In this document: positions 1 through 9,400 of the stretch, one piece after another
Layout of the letters: each line of letters starts with the position of its first letter
Position numbering within the stretch: the first letter of the stretch is position 1
Assembly (NCBI RefSeq): GCF_009296265.1
Contig: NZ_WBJS01000001.1
Location: 124,001-188,000, forward strand
DNA from: Thioclava sp. JE_KL1
GTDB lineage: Bacteria > Pseudomonadota > Alphaproteobacteria > Rhodobacterales > Rhodobacteraceae
Length of the DNA stretch: 64,000 nt
Reading direction: 5' to 3'
Made by a program: the position numbers and the translations under genes
Notes under the pieces: model-generated
Seen by the model: the letters and a program-made list of their open reading frames with translations, nothing else
What the model was told of the DNA's origin: nothing
Databases searched by the model: none

Positions 1-228
1 TTCCGGCACCTCGAAATGCTTCACATCGGTGATCATCTGGCGCTGCTTGCCGCGAAAGCGGAAACCGATATCCCAGGACATGCCCGCGCCGGGTTCGCTC
101 AGCGTGTCGAGCCGTTTCAGCGTGATCCCGCGCCGCATCGCCACCCGCTCGAAGCTGCCGAAATCCGCGAGCCGCTCGAAGACGAAACCGGCGGGCGCGG
201 AAATATCGGTGCGGGTCGACAATTTCAT
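1..228 (-). CDS. SRPBCC-family protein, N-terminal part (runs off the window)
   Basis: Reading back from an ATG at 228, the 76 visible codons begin MKLSTRTDISAPAGFVFERL, the opening beta strand and helix typical of START/polyketide-cyclase (SRPBCC) domains, followed by a strand ending near MITDVKHFEVPE. The family binds hydrophobic ligands in a deep pocket; no specific ligand can be inferred. No signal peptide is visible. It lies 64 bp downstream of nudC on the same strand, so the two may be co-transcribed. The C-terminal half is outside the window, so full length cannot be judged. Confidence 0.7.
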   Translation of the reverse strand, partial: MKLSTRTDISAPAGFVFERLADFGSFERVAMRRGITLKRLDTLSEPGAGMSWDIGFRFRGKQRQMITDVKHFEVPE

Positions 229-292
229 CAGGCGAGTTCCTCAGGGCAGACCGGAGGCCGGGGAGTGGCGCACCGTGCGGGGCAAACTGGCC

Positions 293-1324
293 TCATTCCA
301 GCCGATCTGCAAGCCACTCGCGCATCAGCCAGCCGGCAATCGCGCCTTGGCGTGGCGCAGATATCTCAGGATCGCGCCCCGCCACCACCTGCAGCAGCCG
401 CTCGCGGCTGATCCAGCGCGCATCGGCGATCTCGACCGGGTCGATCGTGATCTCGGTGGTGGTCGCCACCCCGCGACAGCCCAGCATCAGGGAAGCCGGA
501 AACGGCCAGGGCTGCGAGGCCACGAGAGAGACCTCACCCACCGCGACGCCGCTTTCCTCGAAGACCTCGCGGCGCACGGCTGCCTCCACCGTCTCGCCCG
601 GCTCCATGAACCCCGCAAGGCAGGAATACATCGTCTCGGGCCAATGCGGGCCGCGTCCCAGCAACAACCGGTTGCCGTGGGTGATCAGCATGATGACCAC
701 CGGATCGGTGCGCGGGAAATGGTGCCGCTCGCAGACCGGGCAGCGCCGATGCCAGCCAGCCTGTTCGGCTTCGCTTTCGGCACCGCAGGTGGAGCAGAAG
801 CGATGCGTCCGGTGCCATTCCACGAGCCCGCGCGCGGTGGCTGCGATCTCCGCCTCGACCGGGCTCAGAAACCCCATCCGCCCGCGCAGCTCGGCGAAGA
901 CGATATCGTCGGGCAGATCGGGATGGCGCTGCTCGGAGGCGTCGAAGAAGGCAGCCCCATCGGGTCGCTCGCCATCAGGCTCGAACGCAGACACATCGCG
1001 GGAAAACAGCGCAAACCCGTCGTGAAGCCCGAGGAAAATCTCCGGTCCCGGCATCGCATCGAGCGCCGCTTCGCCCGCGCGCAGAAGGTGCAGCCCTTCG
1101 GGCCCGAACAGCGGACGCCCGCGCCAAAGCGCAACCACCCGCGCAGTCTCGCTTGCGCGCAACTCCGCGAGCCGCCCTGCGTCGCCCCGCAGATGAGCCG
1201 CCCGCTCGAGCGCACCCGGCGCTTCGGCGAAGGCCAGCCCCCGCGGATCGAGCACGCGTCCTTGAGACAGTCGGGCGGGCTGCGAAATCGGTTGCTCGGT
1301 CTCGGCGAGGGAATCGGGCGGCAT
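293..1324 (-). CDS. nudC: NADH pyrophosphatase NudC (Nudix hydrolase)
   Basis: This 343-aa protein hydrolyses NAD(H) to NMN(H) and AMP, and in E. coli the family also removes NAD caps from RNA. A zinc ribbon is formed by Cys177, Cys180, Cys195 and Cys198. The Nudix box runs from Gly238 to Val260 (Glu244, Arg252-Glu253, Glu256-Glu257, Gly259), and SQPWPFPAS at about 270-278 is the motif that marks the NADH pyrophosphatase branch. The ATG at 1324 has a GCAGGAG ribosome site. It is divergent from a nucleotidase gene that could act on the mononucleotides NudC releases; that link is inference. Confidence 0.93.
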   Translation of the reverse strand: MPPDSLAETEQPISQPARLSQGRVLDPRGLAFAEAPGALERAAHLRGDAGRLAELRASETARVVALWRGRPLFGPEGLHLLRAGEAALDAMPGPEIFLGLHDGFALFSRDVSAFEPDGERPDGAAFFDASEQRHPDLPDDIVFAELRGRMGFLSPVEAEIAATARGLVEWHRTHRFCSTCGAESEAEQAGWHRRCPVCERHHFPRTDPVVIMLITHGNRLLLGRGPHWPETMYSCLAGFMEPGETVEAAVRREVFEESGVAVGEVSLVASQPWPFPASLMLGCRGVATTTEITIDPVEIADARWISRERLLQVVAGRDPEISAPRQGAIAGWLMREWLADRLE

Positions 1325-1558
1325 GAAAAACTCCTGCGGAACGCCCTACCCATGCCACGAGCCGCCGACCGGAGACCAGTGCCGATCAGGTGACGCGCAT
1401 CGGCCACATTCGCCACCCGCCTTACCTCGCAAGTACGTTACGTCAATTTAAAACTTGGCAAATGACCGACCTCTACTCTAGGTTGCGTGTGGGGACACGC
1501 GACCGCCAAAAGGCGGCATTACAACGATAAAAGGTCAATTACAGGCCAAGGGGATCAT

Positions 1559-3475
1559 ATGGGAAAACTGTCTGACCGGGATTGGCCCGGCCAGTTTTCG
1601 GATCAGCGCGTCACACTCGCACTGAGGCTTCTCGAGACGACCGATTTGCATGGTCAAGCTCGGGGCTACGATTACTTCAACGACCGCCCCGCCCCGCGCA
1701 GAGGCTTGGCAGCGCTGGCCTCGGAAATTGCGCAGGCGCGCAGCGAAGCCCCGAACTGCCTTCTGTTCGATTGCGGCGATTTCCTTCAGGGCACGCCGTT
1801 GACGCAGCTCTGGAGCGAGCCATGCAAGATCGCAGGCAGCCACGACGGCGAAAATCCGATGATCGCAGCGATGAACGCGTTGGGCTACGACGCGGCGGCG
1901 CTTGGCAATCACGAGTTCGATTTCGGGATCGAGCCGCTCGCTCAAGCGTTGGAAGCGGCGAAATTTCCGATGCTCTGCGCCAATCTGAGCGCCTCCATCG
2001 GCACGCCGATCCGGCCTTGGGCGATGCTCGAACGCAGCCTGCTCGACAGTCACGGCATCGAGCGGACCCTGCGCATTGCGGTGATCGGCGTGCTGCCGCC
2101 CCCTAGCCTCGCTTGGCTCGAGACCCGCCCCGGGGCCGAGCTTTCGACCTCTTCGCTTCTGGAGGCCACGGAGGCGCAACTGCGCATGATCCACGCGTCA
2201 GGGGCCGATCTTGTCGTCGCCCTCGCCCATACCGGGATTTCGCCGCTGCCGCTGGAAGAGGGTACGCCGCAAGGCTCCGACACTTCCGCAGAACGCGCGG
2301 CGCTTGCGATCGCTCGGCTCGACGGGGTCGACATCGTACTGGCCGGGCATGACCATCACGGCTTTCCCGATGCCACACGGCCGGCCTTCGCGGGGATCGA
2401 CCCCGTTCTCGGCACGCTTCACGGCAAGCCCGCGCTCAATGCGGGCGCGCGCGGGACACATCTGGGGGTGCTCGACCTCGTGCTGGAGCAGACGCAGGAC
2501 GGCTGGAAACTCGCGGCGCATCGGGCGGAACTGCGCCCCGCGCAGCAGGAGACCGGACCGGACAGCGCAGCGGTGCCTGCCGCCTCCGATCGCGCCCATC
2601 GCCGCACGCTCGATCACATCCGCCGTCCCATCGGCACCACTGCTGACCCGCTGCACAGCTATTTCACACAAATTGCACCGGACCGGACGCTCGCGCTGAT
2701 CAGTGCGGCGAAGCGGCGTTATGCCCGCGAACGGCTCGCCGGTCGCCCCGAGGCAGACTTGCCCCTCCTCGGGGCCGCGTCGAGCTTCAAATCGGGCGGC
2801 GCGGCGGGGTCTGCCCATTTCATCGACATCCCCCCCGGCCCGCTGCGGATGAGCCATGTCGATGATATCTACCTGTTCAACAATACCGTAGGCGCGGTGG
2901 AGCTGAACGGCGCGGAGCTACGCGACTGGCTCGAACAGGCGGCCTCGATCTACAATCAACAGCATCCCGACGGGCAGTTGCGGATGCTCTGCGACCTCAC
3001 CTTCGCGAGCTACCATTTCGACGTGATCTCGGGGATCACCTACGAGATCGACCTCTCTCAACCCCCGCGTTTCCGCCCCGATGGCAGCCTGCGCCCCGCC
3101 GCGCCCGGGCGCATCCGCGACCTGCGCCATGAGGGCGCTCGGATCAGCAACACCGACCGCTTCATCGTCGTCAGCAATGATTTCCGCCTGTCGGGCGGCG
3201 GCGGCTTCAAGCGGCGGGGCCGCCCCGTTCCAATCGATCCGGAGCCGGTGCTGGTGCGCGATCTGCTGCTCGAAGAGATTGATGCGCAGGAGGGACCGCT
3301 CCATCTCGACGCCCCACCGATCTGGCGGTTCTCTCCGCTGTCCGGTGCGCGTGCGCTCTACCATACGGGTCCCGGTGCCGCGGCCTATCTCTGCGAACTG
3401 GAACAGGCGGGGCTGCGCGCGTCTTCCGGACCGGTCGACGCGAATGGGTTTCTGCCCCTCGAGATTTCGCTCTGA
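1559..3475 (+). CDS. CpdB/UshA-family 2',3'-cyclic nucleotide phosphodiesterase / nucleotidase without a signal peptide
   Basis: The 638-aa product has an N-terminal calcineurin-like metallophosphatase domain: TTDLHG with Asp29 and His31, FDCGDFLQG, LGNHEFDFG near residue 116 and AGHDHHG near 262. A 5'-nucleotidase C-terminal substrate domain follows, including FNNTVGAVELNG near 440. The family hydrolyses cyclic nucleotides and nucleoside monophosphates. I chose the ATG at 1559 because AAGGGGATC precedes it; an upstream GTG at 1487 would add 24 residues without creating a signal peptide. E. coli CpdB and UshA are periplasmic, so the missing export signal suggests a cytoplasmic enzyme. Exact substrate is unknown. 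Confidence 0.82.
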   Translation: MGKLSDRDWPGQFSDQRVTLALRLLETTDLHGQARGYDYFNDRPAPRRGLAALASEIAQARSEAPNCLLFDCGDFLQGTPLTQLWSEPCKIAGSHDGENPMIAAMNALGYDAAALGNHEFDFGIEPLAQALEAAKFPMLCANLSASIGTPIRPWAMLERSLLDSHGIERTLRIAVIGVLPPPSLAWLETRPGAELSTSSLLEATEAQLRMIHASGADLVVALAHTGISPLPLEEGTPQGSDTSAERAALAIARLDGVDIVLAGHDHHGFPDATRPAFAGIDPVLGTLHGKPALNAGARGTHLGVLDLVLEQTQDGWKLAAHRAELRPAQQETGPDSAAVPAASDRAHRRTLDHIRRPIGTTADPLHSYFTQIAPDRTLALISAAKRRYARERLAGRPEADLPLLGAASSFKSGGAAGSAHFIDIPPGPLRMSHVDDIYLFNNTVGAVELNGAELRDWLEQAASIYNQQHPDGQLRMLCDLTFASYHFDVISGITYEIDLSQPPRFRPDGSLRPAAPGRIRDLRHEGARISNTDRFIVVSNDFRLSGGGGFKRRGRPVPIDPEPVLVRDLLLEEIDAQEGPLHLDAPPIWRFSPLSGARALYHTGPGAAAYLCELEQAGLRASSGPVDANGFLPLEISL

Positions 3476-3649
3476 GCCCTCGCCGATGCCGCGCCTAATT
3501 TTCTTGCATTCTTACAGCACCCCGCCCAAAACTTAATCACGGAACCGTGAGCACCCCGCCTGTTCGCATGGCGCGCGCGGTTTGAGTTTACCCCCGCGCG
3601 CCGCCGGTCAGGATCGGGGCGAAAACGGATTAACGAAGTGAGGGATATC

Positions 3650-4663
3650 ATGCTGCACATCAAACCGGGGCTTTTCGCGGCGCTCGCGCTCGGCCTCTCG
3701 GCCACGCTGGCTCAGGCCGAAACCAAGATGCCTTTCGCGCTGGACTGGAAATTCGAAGGCCCCTCGGCGCCCTATTTCCTCGCCGTGGACGAAGGCTATT
3801 ACGGCGAGGCCGGGCTCGACGTCGAGATTGCAGAGGGCAAGGGTTCGCTCGACGCGATCCCGAAAGTGGCGACCGGCGCCTATCCGGTGGGCTTCGCCGA
3901 TATCAACTCGCTGATGAAATTCCTCGACCAGAACCCCGGCGCGCCCGTCACCGCGGTGATGATGGTCTATGACAAGCCGCCCTTCGCCGTGGTCGGCCGC
4001 AAGTCGCTGGGCGTGAACGTGCCCAAAGACCTCGAAGGCAAGGTGCTGGGCGCACCGCCGCCGGATGGCGCATGGGCGCAATTCCCGATCTTCGCCAAGG
4101 AGACCGGCCTCGACATGGACAAGATCAAGGTCGAGCCCGTCGGCTTCCCCACGCGCGAGCCGATGCTGGCCGAGGGCAAGGTCGATGCGGTCACCGGCTT
4201 CTCCTTCTCCTCGACGCTCAACCTCAAGCGCCTCGGCGTCGGCATGGATGACCAGTCGATCCTGCTGATGGCCGATTACGGCGTGGCGCTTTACGGCAAC
4301 GCGATCATCGTGAACACCGATTACGCGAAAGCCCATCCCGAAGAGATCACGGGCTTCATCAGAGCGACCGCCGAAGGCTGGAAAGCCGCCGTCGCCGATC
4401 CGGGCAAGGCCGTGGACGCTCTTCTCAAGCGCAACCCCGCCGCCGACAAGGATCTGGAGACCGAGCGCCTGCAGATGGCGATCGATGCCAACGTCCTGAC
4501 CGATTACGTCAAGGAAAACGGCATGGGCGGGATCGACGCCGACCGCATGGCCACCGCGATCGAGCAGACGAAGACCGTCTACGAGTTCCAGAACACGCCG
4601 GACGCAGCGCTCTATTTCGACAGCGAATACCTGCCCGACGCGGCAGAGCTGAAGATCGACTGA
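3650..4663 (+). CDS. ABC transporter substrate-binding protein, NMT1/THI5 (SsuA-like) family
   Basis: A clear signal peptide (MLHIKPGLFAALALGLSATL, cleavage after AQA) precedes a periplasmic binding protein of the NMT1/THI5 fold, which begins FALDWKFEGPSAPYFLAVDE. This family binds hydroxymethylpyrimidine, riboflavin-type precursors, sulfonates or nitrate. The DWKFEGPSAPY stretch resembles the pyrimidine-precursor branch, but the ligand is inference. I chose the ATG at 3650 over a GTG at 3638 because GTGAGGG sits just upstream and the signal peptide starts there. It is followed by a strong hairpin and then the ATPase and permease genes of the same importer. Confidence 0.85.
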   Translation: MLHIKPGLFAALALGLSATLAQAETKMPFALDWKFEGPSAPYFLAVDEGYYGEAGLDVEIAEGKGSLDAIPKVATGAYPVGFADINSLMKFLDQNPGAPVTAVMMVYDKPPFAVVGRKSLGVNVPKDLEGKVLGAPPPDGAWAQFPIFAKETGLDMDKIKVEPVGFPTREPMLAEGKVDAVTGFSFSSTLNLKRLGVGMDDQSILLMADYGVALYGNAIIVNTDYAKAHPEEITGFIRATAEGWKAAVADPGKAVDALLKRNPAADKDLETERLQMAIDANVLTDYVKENGMGGIDADRMATAIEQTKTVYEFQNTPDAALYFDSEYLPDAAELKID

Positions 4664-4678
4664 TCCGTCACCGTCTCG

Positions 4679-4711
4679 GGGGCGGGCGCCGCAGACGCGC
4701 CCGCCCCTTTT
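4679..4711 (+). terminator. Hairpin between binding-protein and ATPase genes (partial terminator or mRNA stabiliser)
   Basis: GGGGCGGGCGC at 4679-4689 pairs perfectly with GCGCCCGCCCC at 4697-4707, with a 7-nt loop and TTTTCT after the stem. It lies inside the importer operon directly after the binding-protein stop codon. Such hairpins usually raise binding-protein levels relative to the membrane subunits. Confidence 0.75.
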
Positions 4712-4736
4712 CTCTGCCTTCTCGCGCCGGACCCTC

Positions 4737-5525
4737 ATGGAAAACCTCATCGACATTCGCGGCGTGACCCACGCCTATCAAACCAAGCATGGCCCGCTGC
4801 CCGTGCTCGACCATCTCGACATCCGCGTGCCGCAGGGCGAGTTCTGCGCCGTGGTCGGCCCGTCGGGCTGCGGGAAATCCACCCTCACCCGTCTGGTGGC
4901 GGGGCTGATGAAGCCCGATCAGGGCGAGGTCTGGCTGCATGGCGAGAAGGTCACCAGCCCGCGCAAGACCGTCGGCATGGCCTTCCAGAACCCGGTGATG
5001 CTGGAATGGCGCTCGATCATCGAGAACGTGATGCTGCCTCTGGAGATCGTGGCTCCGGGCATGGCGAAATCCGAGAAGGTCGCGCGCGCCGAGCATCTGC
5101 TGGAGATGGTGGGCCTGAAGGGGTTCGAGACCAAGCGCCCCTCCGAGCTGTCCGGCGGGATGCGCCAGCGCGCTTCGCTCTGCCGCGCCATCGTGCACAA
5201 GCCGGATGTGCTGATCATGGACGAACCCTTCGGCGCGCTCGACAATTTCACCCGCGAGGACCTGTGGCAGACGATGCGCGATCTGCGCGCCGCCGAGCCC
5301 TTCACCGCCGTGCTGATCACCCATGACCTGCGCGAGAGCGTCTTCCTCGGCGATCAGGTCATCGTGCTCTCGGGCCGCCCGGCGCATACGCAATATGTGC
5401 TGGATGTGGACCTGCCGAAGGATCGCACGATCGATGTTCTCTATGAGCCGAAAGCCGTCGACATGCTGCATCTGCTGCGCGACCAGATCCGGATCGCTCA
5501 GGGCCGCGACGAGGAGATGCACTGA
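4737..5525 (+). CDS. ABC transporter ATP-binding protein (SsuB/TauB/ThiZ type)
   Basis: This 262-aa nucleotide-binding subunit carries Walker A GPSGCGKSTL near residue 41, the Q-loop in MAFQNPVMLEWRS, signature LSGGMRQRASLCRAI near 138, Walker B VLIMDEPFGALD near 157 and the switch histidine in LITHDLRESVFLGD. The motif set is that of the nitrate/sulfonate/taurine/HMP importer family. Its last base overlaps the permease start codon (ATGCACTGATGG), implying translational coupling. It would power the importer formed with the genes on either side. Confidence 0.92.
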   Translation: MENLIDIRGVTHAYQTKHGPLPVLDHLDIRVPQGEFCAVVGPSGCGKSTLTRLVAGLMKPDQGEVWLHGEKVTSPRKTVGMAFQNPVMLEWRSIIENVMLPLEIVAPGMAKSEKVARAEHLLEMVGLKGFETKRPSELSGGMRQRASLCRAIVHKPDVLIMDEPFGALDNFTREDLWQTMRDLRAAEPFTAVLITHDLRESVFLGDQVIVLSGRPAHTQYVLDVDLPKDRTIDVLYEPKAVDMLHLLRDQIRIAQGRDEEMH

Positions 5526-6286
5526 TGGACTTCAAGAAAATCCTAACCCCGATCCTGTCGATCATCGCTTTCCTCGCGATCTGGGAATTCATCGTCTGGG
5601 CGAACGGTTGGCCGAATTACGTCATGGCCTCGCCCTCGGACCTGCCCGCCGCCTATATGCGCTACTGGAACCTGTTCCTGATCGATAGCTGGCAGACGCT
5701 GTGGCGCACCGTGGCAGGCCTAGCGATCTCGATCGTCTTCGGGACGTTCCTCGGGATGGTGATGGGCTTCTCGCGCACCGCCCGCGATGCGCTCTATCCG
5801 CTTCTGGTGGGCTTCAACGCGGTGCCGAAGGCGACCGTGGTGCCGGTGCTCGCGCTGCTGTTCATCGGCGCGCATGACTTCAACACCGTGCTGATGGCCT
5901 TCATGATCTCCTTCTTCCCGATCGCCGTGTCGGTGGGGATCGGTCTGTCCACGCTCGAGCCCGAATATCGCGATATTCTCGGCGCACTGGGGGCCTCGAA
6001 ATTCACCATCTTCCGCAAGATCGCCCTGCCGAAAACGCTGCCCGAATTCTTCGGGGCGCTGAAGGTCTCGGTGACGCTGGCCTTCATCGGCACCAACCTC
6101 GTCGAGATCATCTCGCCGCACGGCAAGGGCCTCGGCGCGCTGTTCCTGTCGGGTCAGACCAACGGGGATTACCCGCTGATGTTCGCGGTGCTGATCGCCT
6201 TGGCCTTCCTCGGCATCCTTCTCTATTACGCCGTTGTCGCGCTGGAGAAGATCTTCGCAGGCTGGGCTGAGCGGCAACCGGGTTAA
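5525..6286 (+). CDS. ABC transporter permease (SsuC/TauC/ThiX type)
   Basis: The 253-aa protein has about six membrane segments and the EAA coupling loop ALGASKFTIFRKIALPKTLP near residue 155, typical of BPD-type inner-membrane subunits. The start overlaps the ATPase stop by one base. With the binding protein at 3650 and the ATPase at 4737 it makes a complete three-gene importer. No thiamine, riboflavin or sulfur metabolism gene is adjacent to settle the substrate. The operon ends at a strong bidirectional terminator before the convergent RND gene. Confidence 0.9.
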   Translation: MDFKKILTPILSIIAFLAIWEFIVWANGWPNYVMASPSDLPAAYMRYWNLFLIDSWQTLWRTVAGLAISIVFGTFLGMVMGFSRTARDALYPLLVGFNAVPKATVVPVLALLFIGAHDFNTVLMAFMISFFPIAVSVGIGLSTLEPEYRDILGALGASKFTIFRKIALPKTLPEFFGALKVSVTLAFIGTNLVEIISPHGKGLGALFLSGQTNGDYPLMFAVLIALAFLGILLYYAVVALEKIFAGWAERQPG

Positions 6287-6339
6287 GGGGCGCTGCCCCC
6301 CCGTCGCCGGAGGGCGACATTCAGCGGAGAATGAGGGGA

Positions 6340-6396
6340 CTCTGCCCCCTCGGGCTTCGCCCTCACCCCCGGGATATTTTCGCCAAGGCGAAGGGG
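6340..6396 (+). repeat. Dispersed intergenic element, copy 1 (GGGATATTTT-CGCCAAGGCGAAG)
   Basis: GGGGACTCTGCCCCCTCGGG leads into CACCCCCGGGATATTTTCGC and CAAGGCGAAG. The same core, GGGATATTT followed by CCAA and AAG, recurs on the minus strand at 23186-23244 and 52952-52994. I recall similar intergenic sequences from other Rhodobacteraceae. This copy sits between convergent genes. Confidence 0.7.
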
Positions 6397-6421
6397 GGCG
6401 CCGCTCCGGGATCCGACGAAG

Positions 6422-6458
6422 AAAACCGCCCGCACGAGAGAGACGTGCGGGCGGTTTT
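6422..6458. terminator. Bidirectional intrinsic terminator
   Basis: AAAACCGCCCGCACG at 6422-6436 and CGTGCGGGCGGTTTT at 6444-6458 form a perfect 15-bp stem with a 7-nt loop. It separates the importer permease from the convergent RND gene and serves both strands. Confidence 0.92.
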
Positions 6459-6480
6459 GGGTTTCAGGTTGGTAACCGGA

Positions 6481-9400
6481 TCAGGTCTTGAAGATCCGGT
6501 AGATCGCCGGGATCACGAGCACCGTCAGCAGGGTCGAGCTGAGCAGACCGAACAGCAGCGAGATCGCGAGCCCCTGGAAGATCGGGTCGGCCAAGATCAC
6601 CACGGCACCGATCATCGCTGCGATCGCGGTCAGCAGGATCGGCTTGAAGCGGATGGCCCCCGCCTCGATCAGCACCTCGGTCGGCGATTTGCCCTCGTGG
6701 CTGCCGTGGCGGATGAAGTCCACCAGCAGGATCGAGTTGCGCACGATGATCCCCGCCAGCGCGATGAAACCGATCATCGACGTGGCCGAGAACGGCGCGT
6801 GGAAGATCCAGTGGCCGAGCATGATCCCGAGGAAGGTCAGCGGCACCGGGGTCAGGATCACCAGCGGCAGCCGGAACGAGCCGAACTGCGCGACGACGAG
6901 GATGTAGATCCCCAGAAGCGCCACGGCGAAGGCCGCGCCCATGTCGCGGAAGGTCACCCAGGTCACCTCCCATTCGCCGTCCCACAGAAGGGTCACATGG
7001 CTTTCGTCCTGCGGCTGGCCATGCAGCGACACGACCGGTTTCTCGCCCTTCGGCCAGTCCATGTTGTTGATCGCATCGTCGACGGCGAGCATCCCGTAAA
7101 GCGGCGCCTCGAACTTGCCGGCGAGCTCTGCGGTGACCATCTCGGCCTCGCGCCCGTTATGGCGGAAGATCGGATAGGACGCCTTCTCCTTGTCGACGCT
7201 GACCACGTCGCCCAGCTCCACCACGCCGCGCGCGCCGGGCAGGACATTGGCCGGGATCGGCGTCGAGAGCGTTTCCTCGTTCATCACCTTGTTCGACTTC
7301 GAGCGCTCCATAACGATCGGGATTGGCTGGCGCTCCTGCCCGCGATGGGAATAGCCCACCGTGGTCGAACCGTTCAGCATCCCCAGCGTGTCCCAGACAT
7401 CGCCTTCGGAGACCGAGTAGAACTCCAGATCGTCGGAATTGACCGTGGCGCGCAGCTTGTCGGGCTGGATGCCAAAGCTGTTATCCACGTCGACGATATA
7501 AGGCACCTGTTTGAAGGCGTCCTCAATCCGGCGGGCCGCATCACGGCGCATCTCGGGCGTCGGGCCATAGACCTCGGCCAGAAGCGTCGCGATCACCGGC
7601 GGACCGGGCGGCGGTTCGACCGTCTTCAGGCTCGCGCCTTCGGGCAGCTTGATCGCCTTGATCTTGTCGCGGATCTCCAGCGCGATCTCGTGGCTGGTGC
7701 GATCCCGTTCCCCTTTCGGCGCGAGCTGAAGCTCGACATCGCCCTGATTGGGTTGCGCTCGCAGGTAGTAGTGGCGCACGAGCCCGTTGAAGTTGAACGG
7801 CGCGGAGGTGCCCGCATGGGTCTGCACCGAGAGCACTTCGGGCAGTTTGGTCACGATCTCGGCCACCTGCTGAGCGACCGCATCCGTGCCCTCGACCGAG
7901 GTGCCCGCAGGCATATCGACCACGACCGAGAGTTCGGATTTGTTGTCGAAGGGCAGCAGCTTCACCGTGACATGCTTGGTATAAAGCAGCCCCAGCGAGC
8001 CGAAGGACAGCACCGACACGACCAGCAGGAACAGACCCGAGCGGCCTTTGGTCTTCAGGATCGGACGCGCCACGGCGCTGTACATCCGGCCGAGCTTGCC
8101 GCCTGCATGTTCGCCGCCATAGGCGTCGTCATCGCCGTGATGGCCATGCAGCTGCGCCTTGCCCGCGACCTTCACCATCAGCCAGGGGGTGATGATCACC
8201 GCGACGAAGAAGGAGAAGATCATAGCCGCCGAGGCCACCGCCGGAATAGGCGACATGTAAGGCCCCATAAGGCCCGACACGAAGAGCATCGGCAGCAGCG
8301 CGGCGACAACGGTCAGGGTGGCTACGATGGTGGGGTTGCCCACCTCGGCCACAGCCTCGATCGCCTTGGTCACACGACTTCCGGGCGTCTTCATCGCCCA
8401 GTGTCGCGCGATATTCTCGATCACCACGATGGCGTCATCGACGAGAATACCGATCGCGAAGATCAGCGCGAAAAGTGACACGCGGTTCAGCGTGAAGCCC
8501 ATGATATAGGCCGCAAACAGCGTCAGCAGGATCGTCACTGGAATGACGACTGCGACCACGATGGATTCGCGCCAGCCGATCGCGACCAGCACGAGGCCCA
8601 CGATCGAGACCGTCGCGAGGCCAAGGTGGAACAGCAGTTCGTTCGCCTTCTCGTTCGCGGTTTCGCCATAGTCGCGGGTGACCTTCACCTCGACATTGTC
8701 GGGGATCAGCTGGCCGTGCAGCTCGTGCACGCGGTCGAGGATATGCTCGGCCACGACCACGGCGTTGGACCCCGCGCGCTTGGCGATGGCGAGGGTGACG
8801 GCAGGCGAGCGCTCGATATTGCCATTGGCGTCGCGCTGCACGTTGGAGACGATATGGTCCGAGGCGTCCGGCACATAGGAGACCTTCGCGACATCGGCCA
8901 CATAGACGGGGCGGTTGTCGCGCGTGGTCAGCAGGAGGCCCGCGATCTCGGAGGGCGCGGTCAGCGTCTCCCCTGCCGAGAGGCTGATCTGCTTGCCCTC
9001 ATGGCGGATATTGCCGGTGTTGAAGGCGCGGTTCGCCTGCGTGACCTTGTTCGAGAGCTGTTGCAGCGTGACGCCGTAGAGCGCGAGCTTGTCGGGCTCG
9101 GGTTCGATGCGGATCTCGCTCGTGGCGTCGCCCACCAGATAGGTCAGGCCGACGTTCTGGATCTTCGTGACCTCGGTCTGCAATTCGCGCGCGACACGGG
9201 TCAGCTCGTCGCTGTCCACCTGCGCGCCGTCCTTGCCGGTCAGCGTCAGCGAGACGATTGCCACATCGTCGATCCCGCGGCCCACGATCACCGGATCGGG
9301 GATGCCTTTCGGGATCTTGTCCATATTCGCGCGGACTTTTTCATGCACGCGCAGGATCGCGGCATCCGACGAGGTGCCGACCTTGAAGCGCGCCATCACC

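Noticed and set aside
10-1393. Long plus-strand frames over nudC
   Set aside because: Antisense to a gene with clear Nudix, zinc and SQPWPFP motifs.
1325-1558. Possible tRNA or small RNA in the nudC-nucleotidase spacer
   Set aside because: No cloverleaf, TTCGA arm or terminator is visible; it is probably just the divergent promoter region.
3476-3649. Possible TPP riboswitch before the NMT1/THI5-type importer
   Set aside because: I looked for the conserved CTGAGA and ACCTGA blocks and found neither.
6331-8478. A 715-codon plus-strand frame over RND pump 1
   Set aside because: Antisense shadow with Arg/His/Gln-rich sequence and no translation signals.
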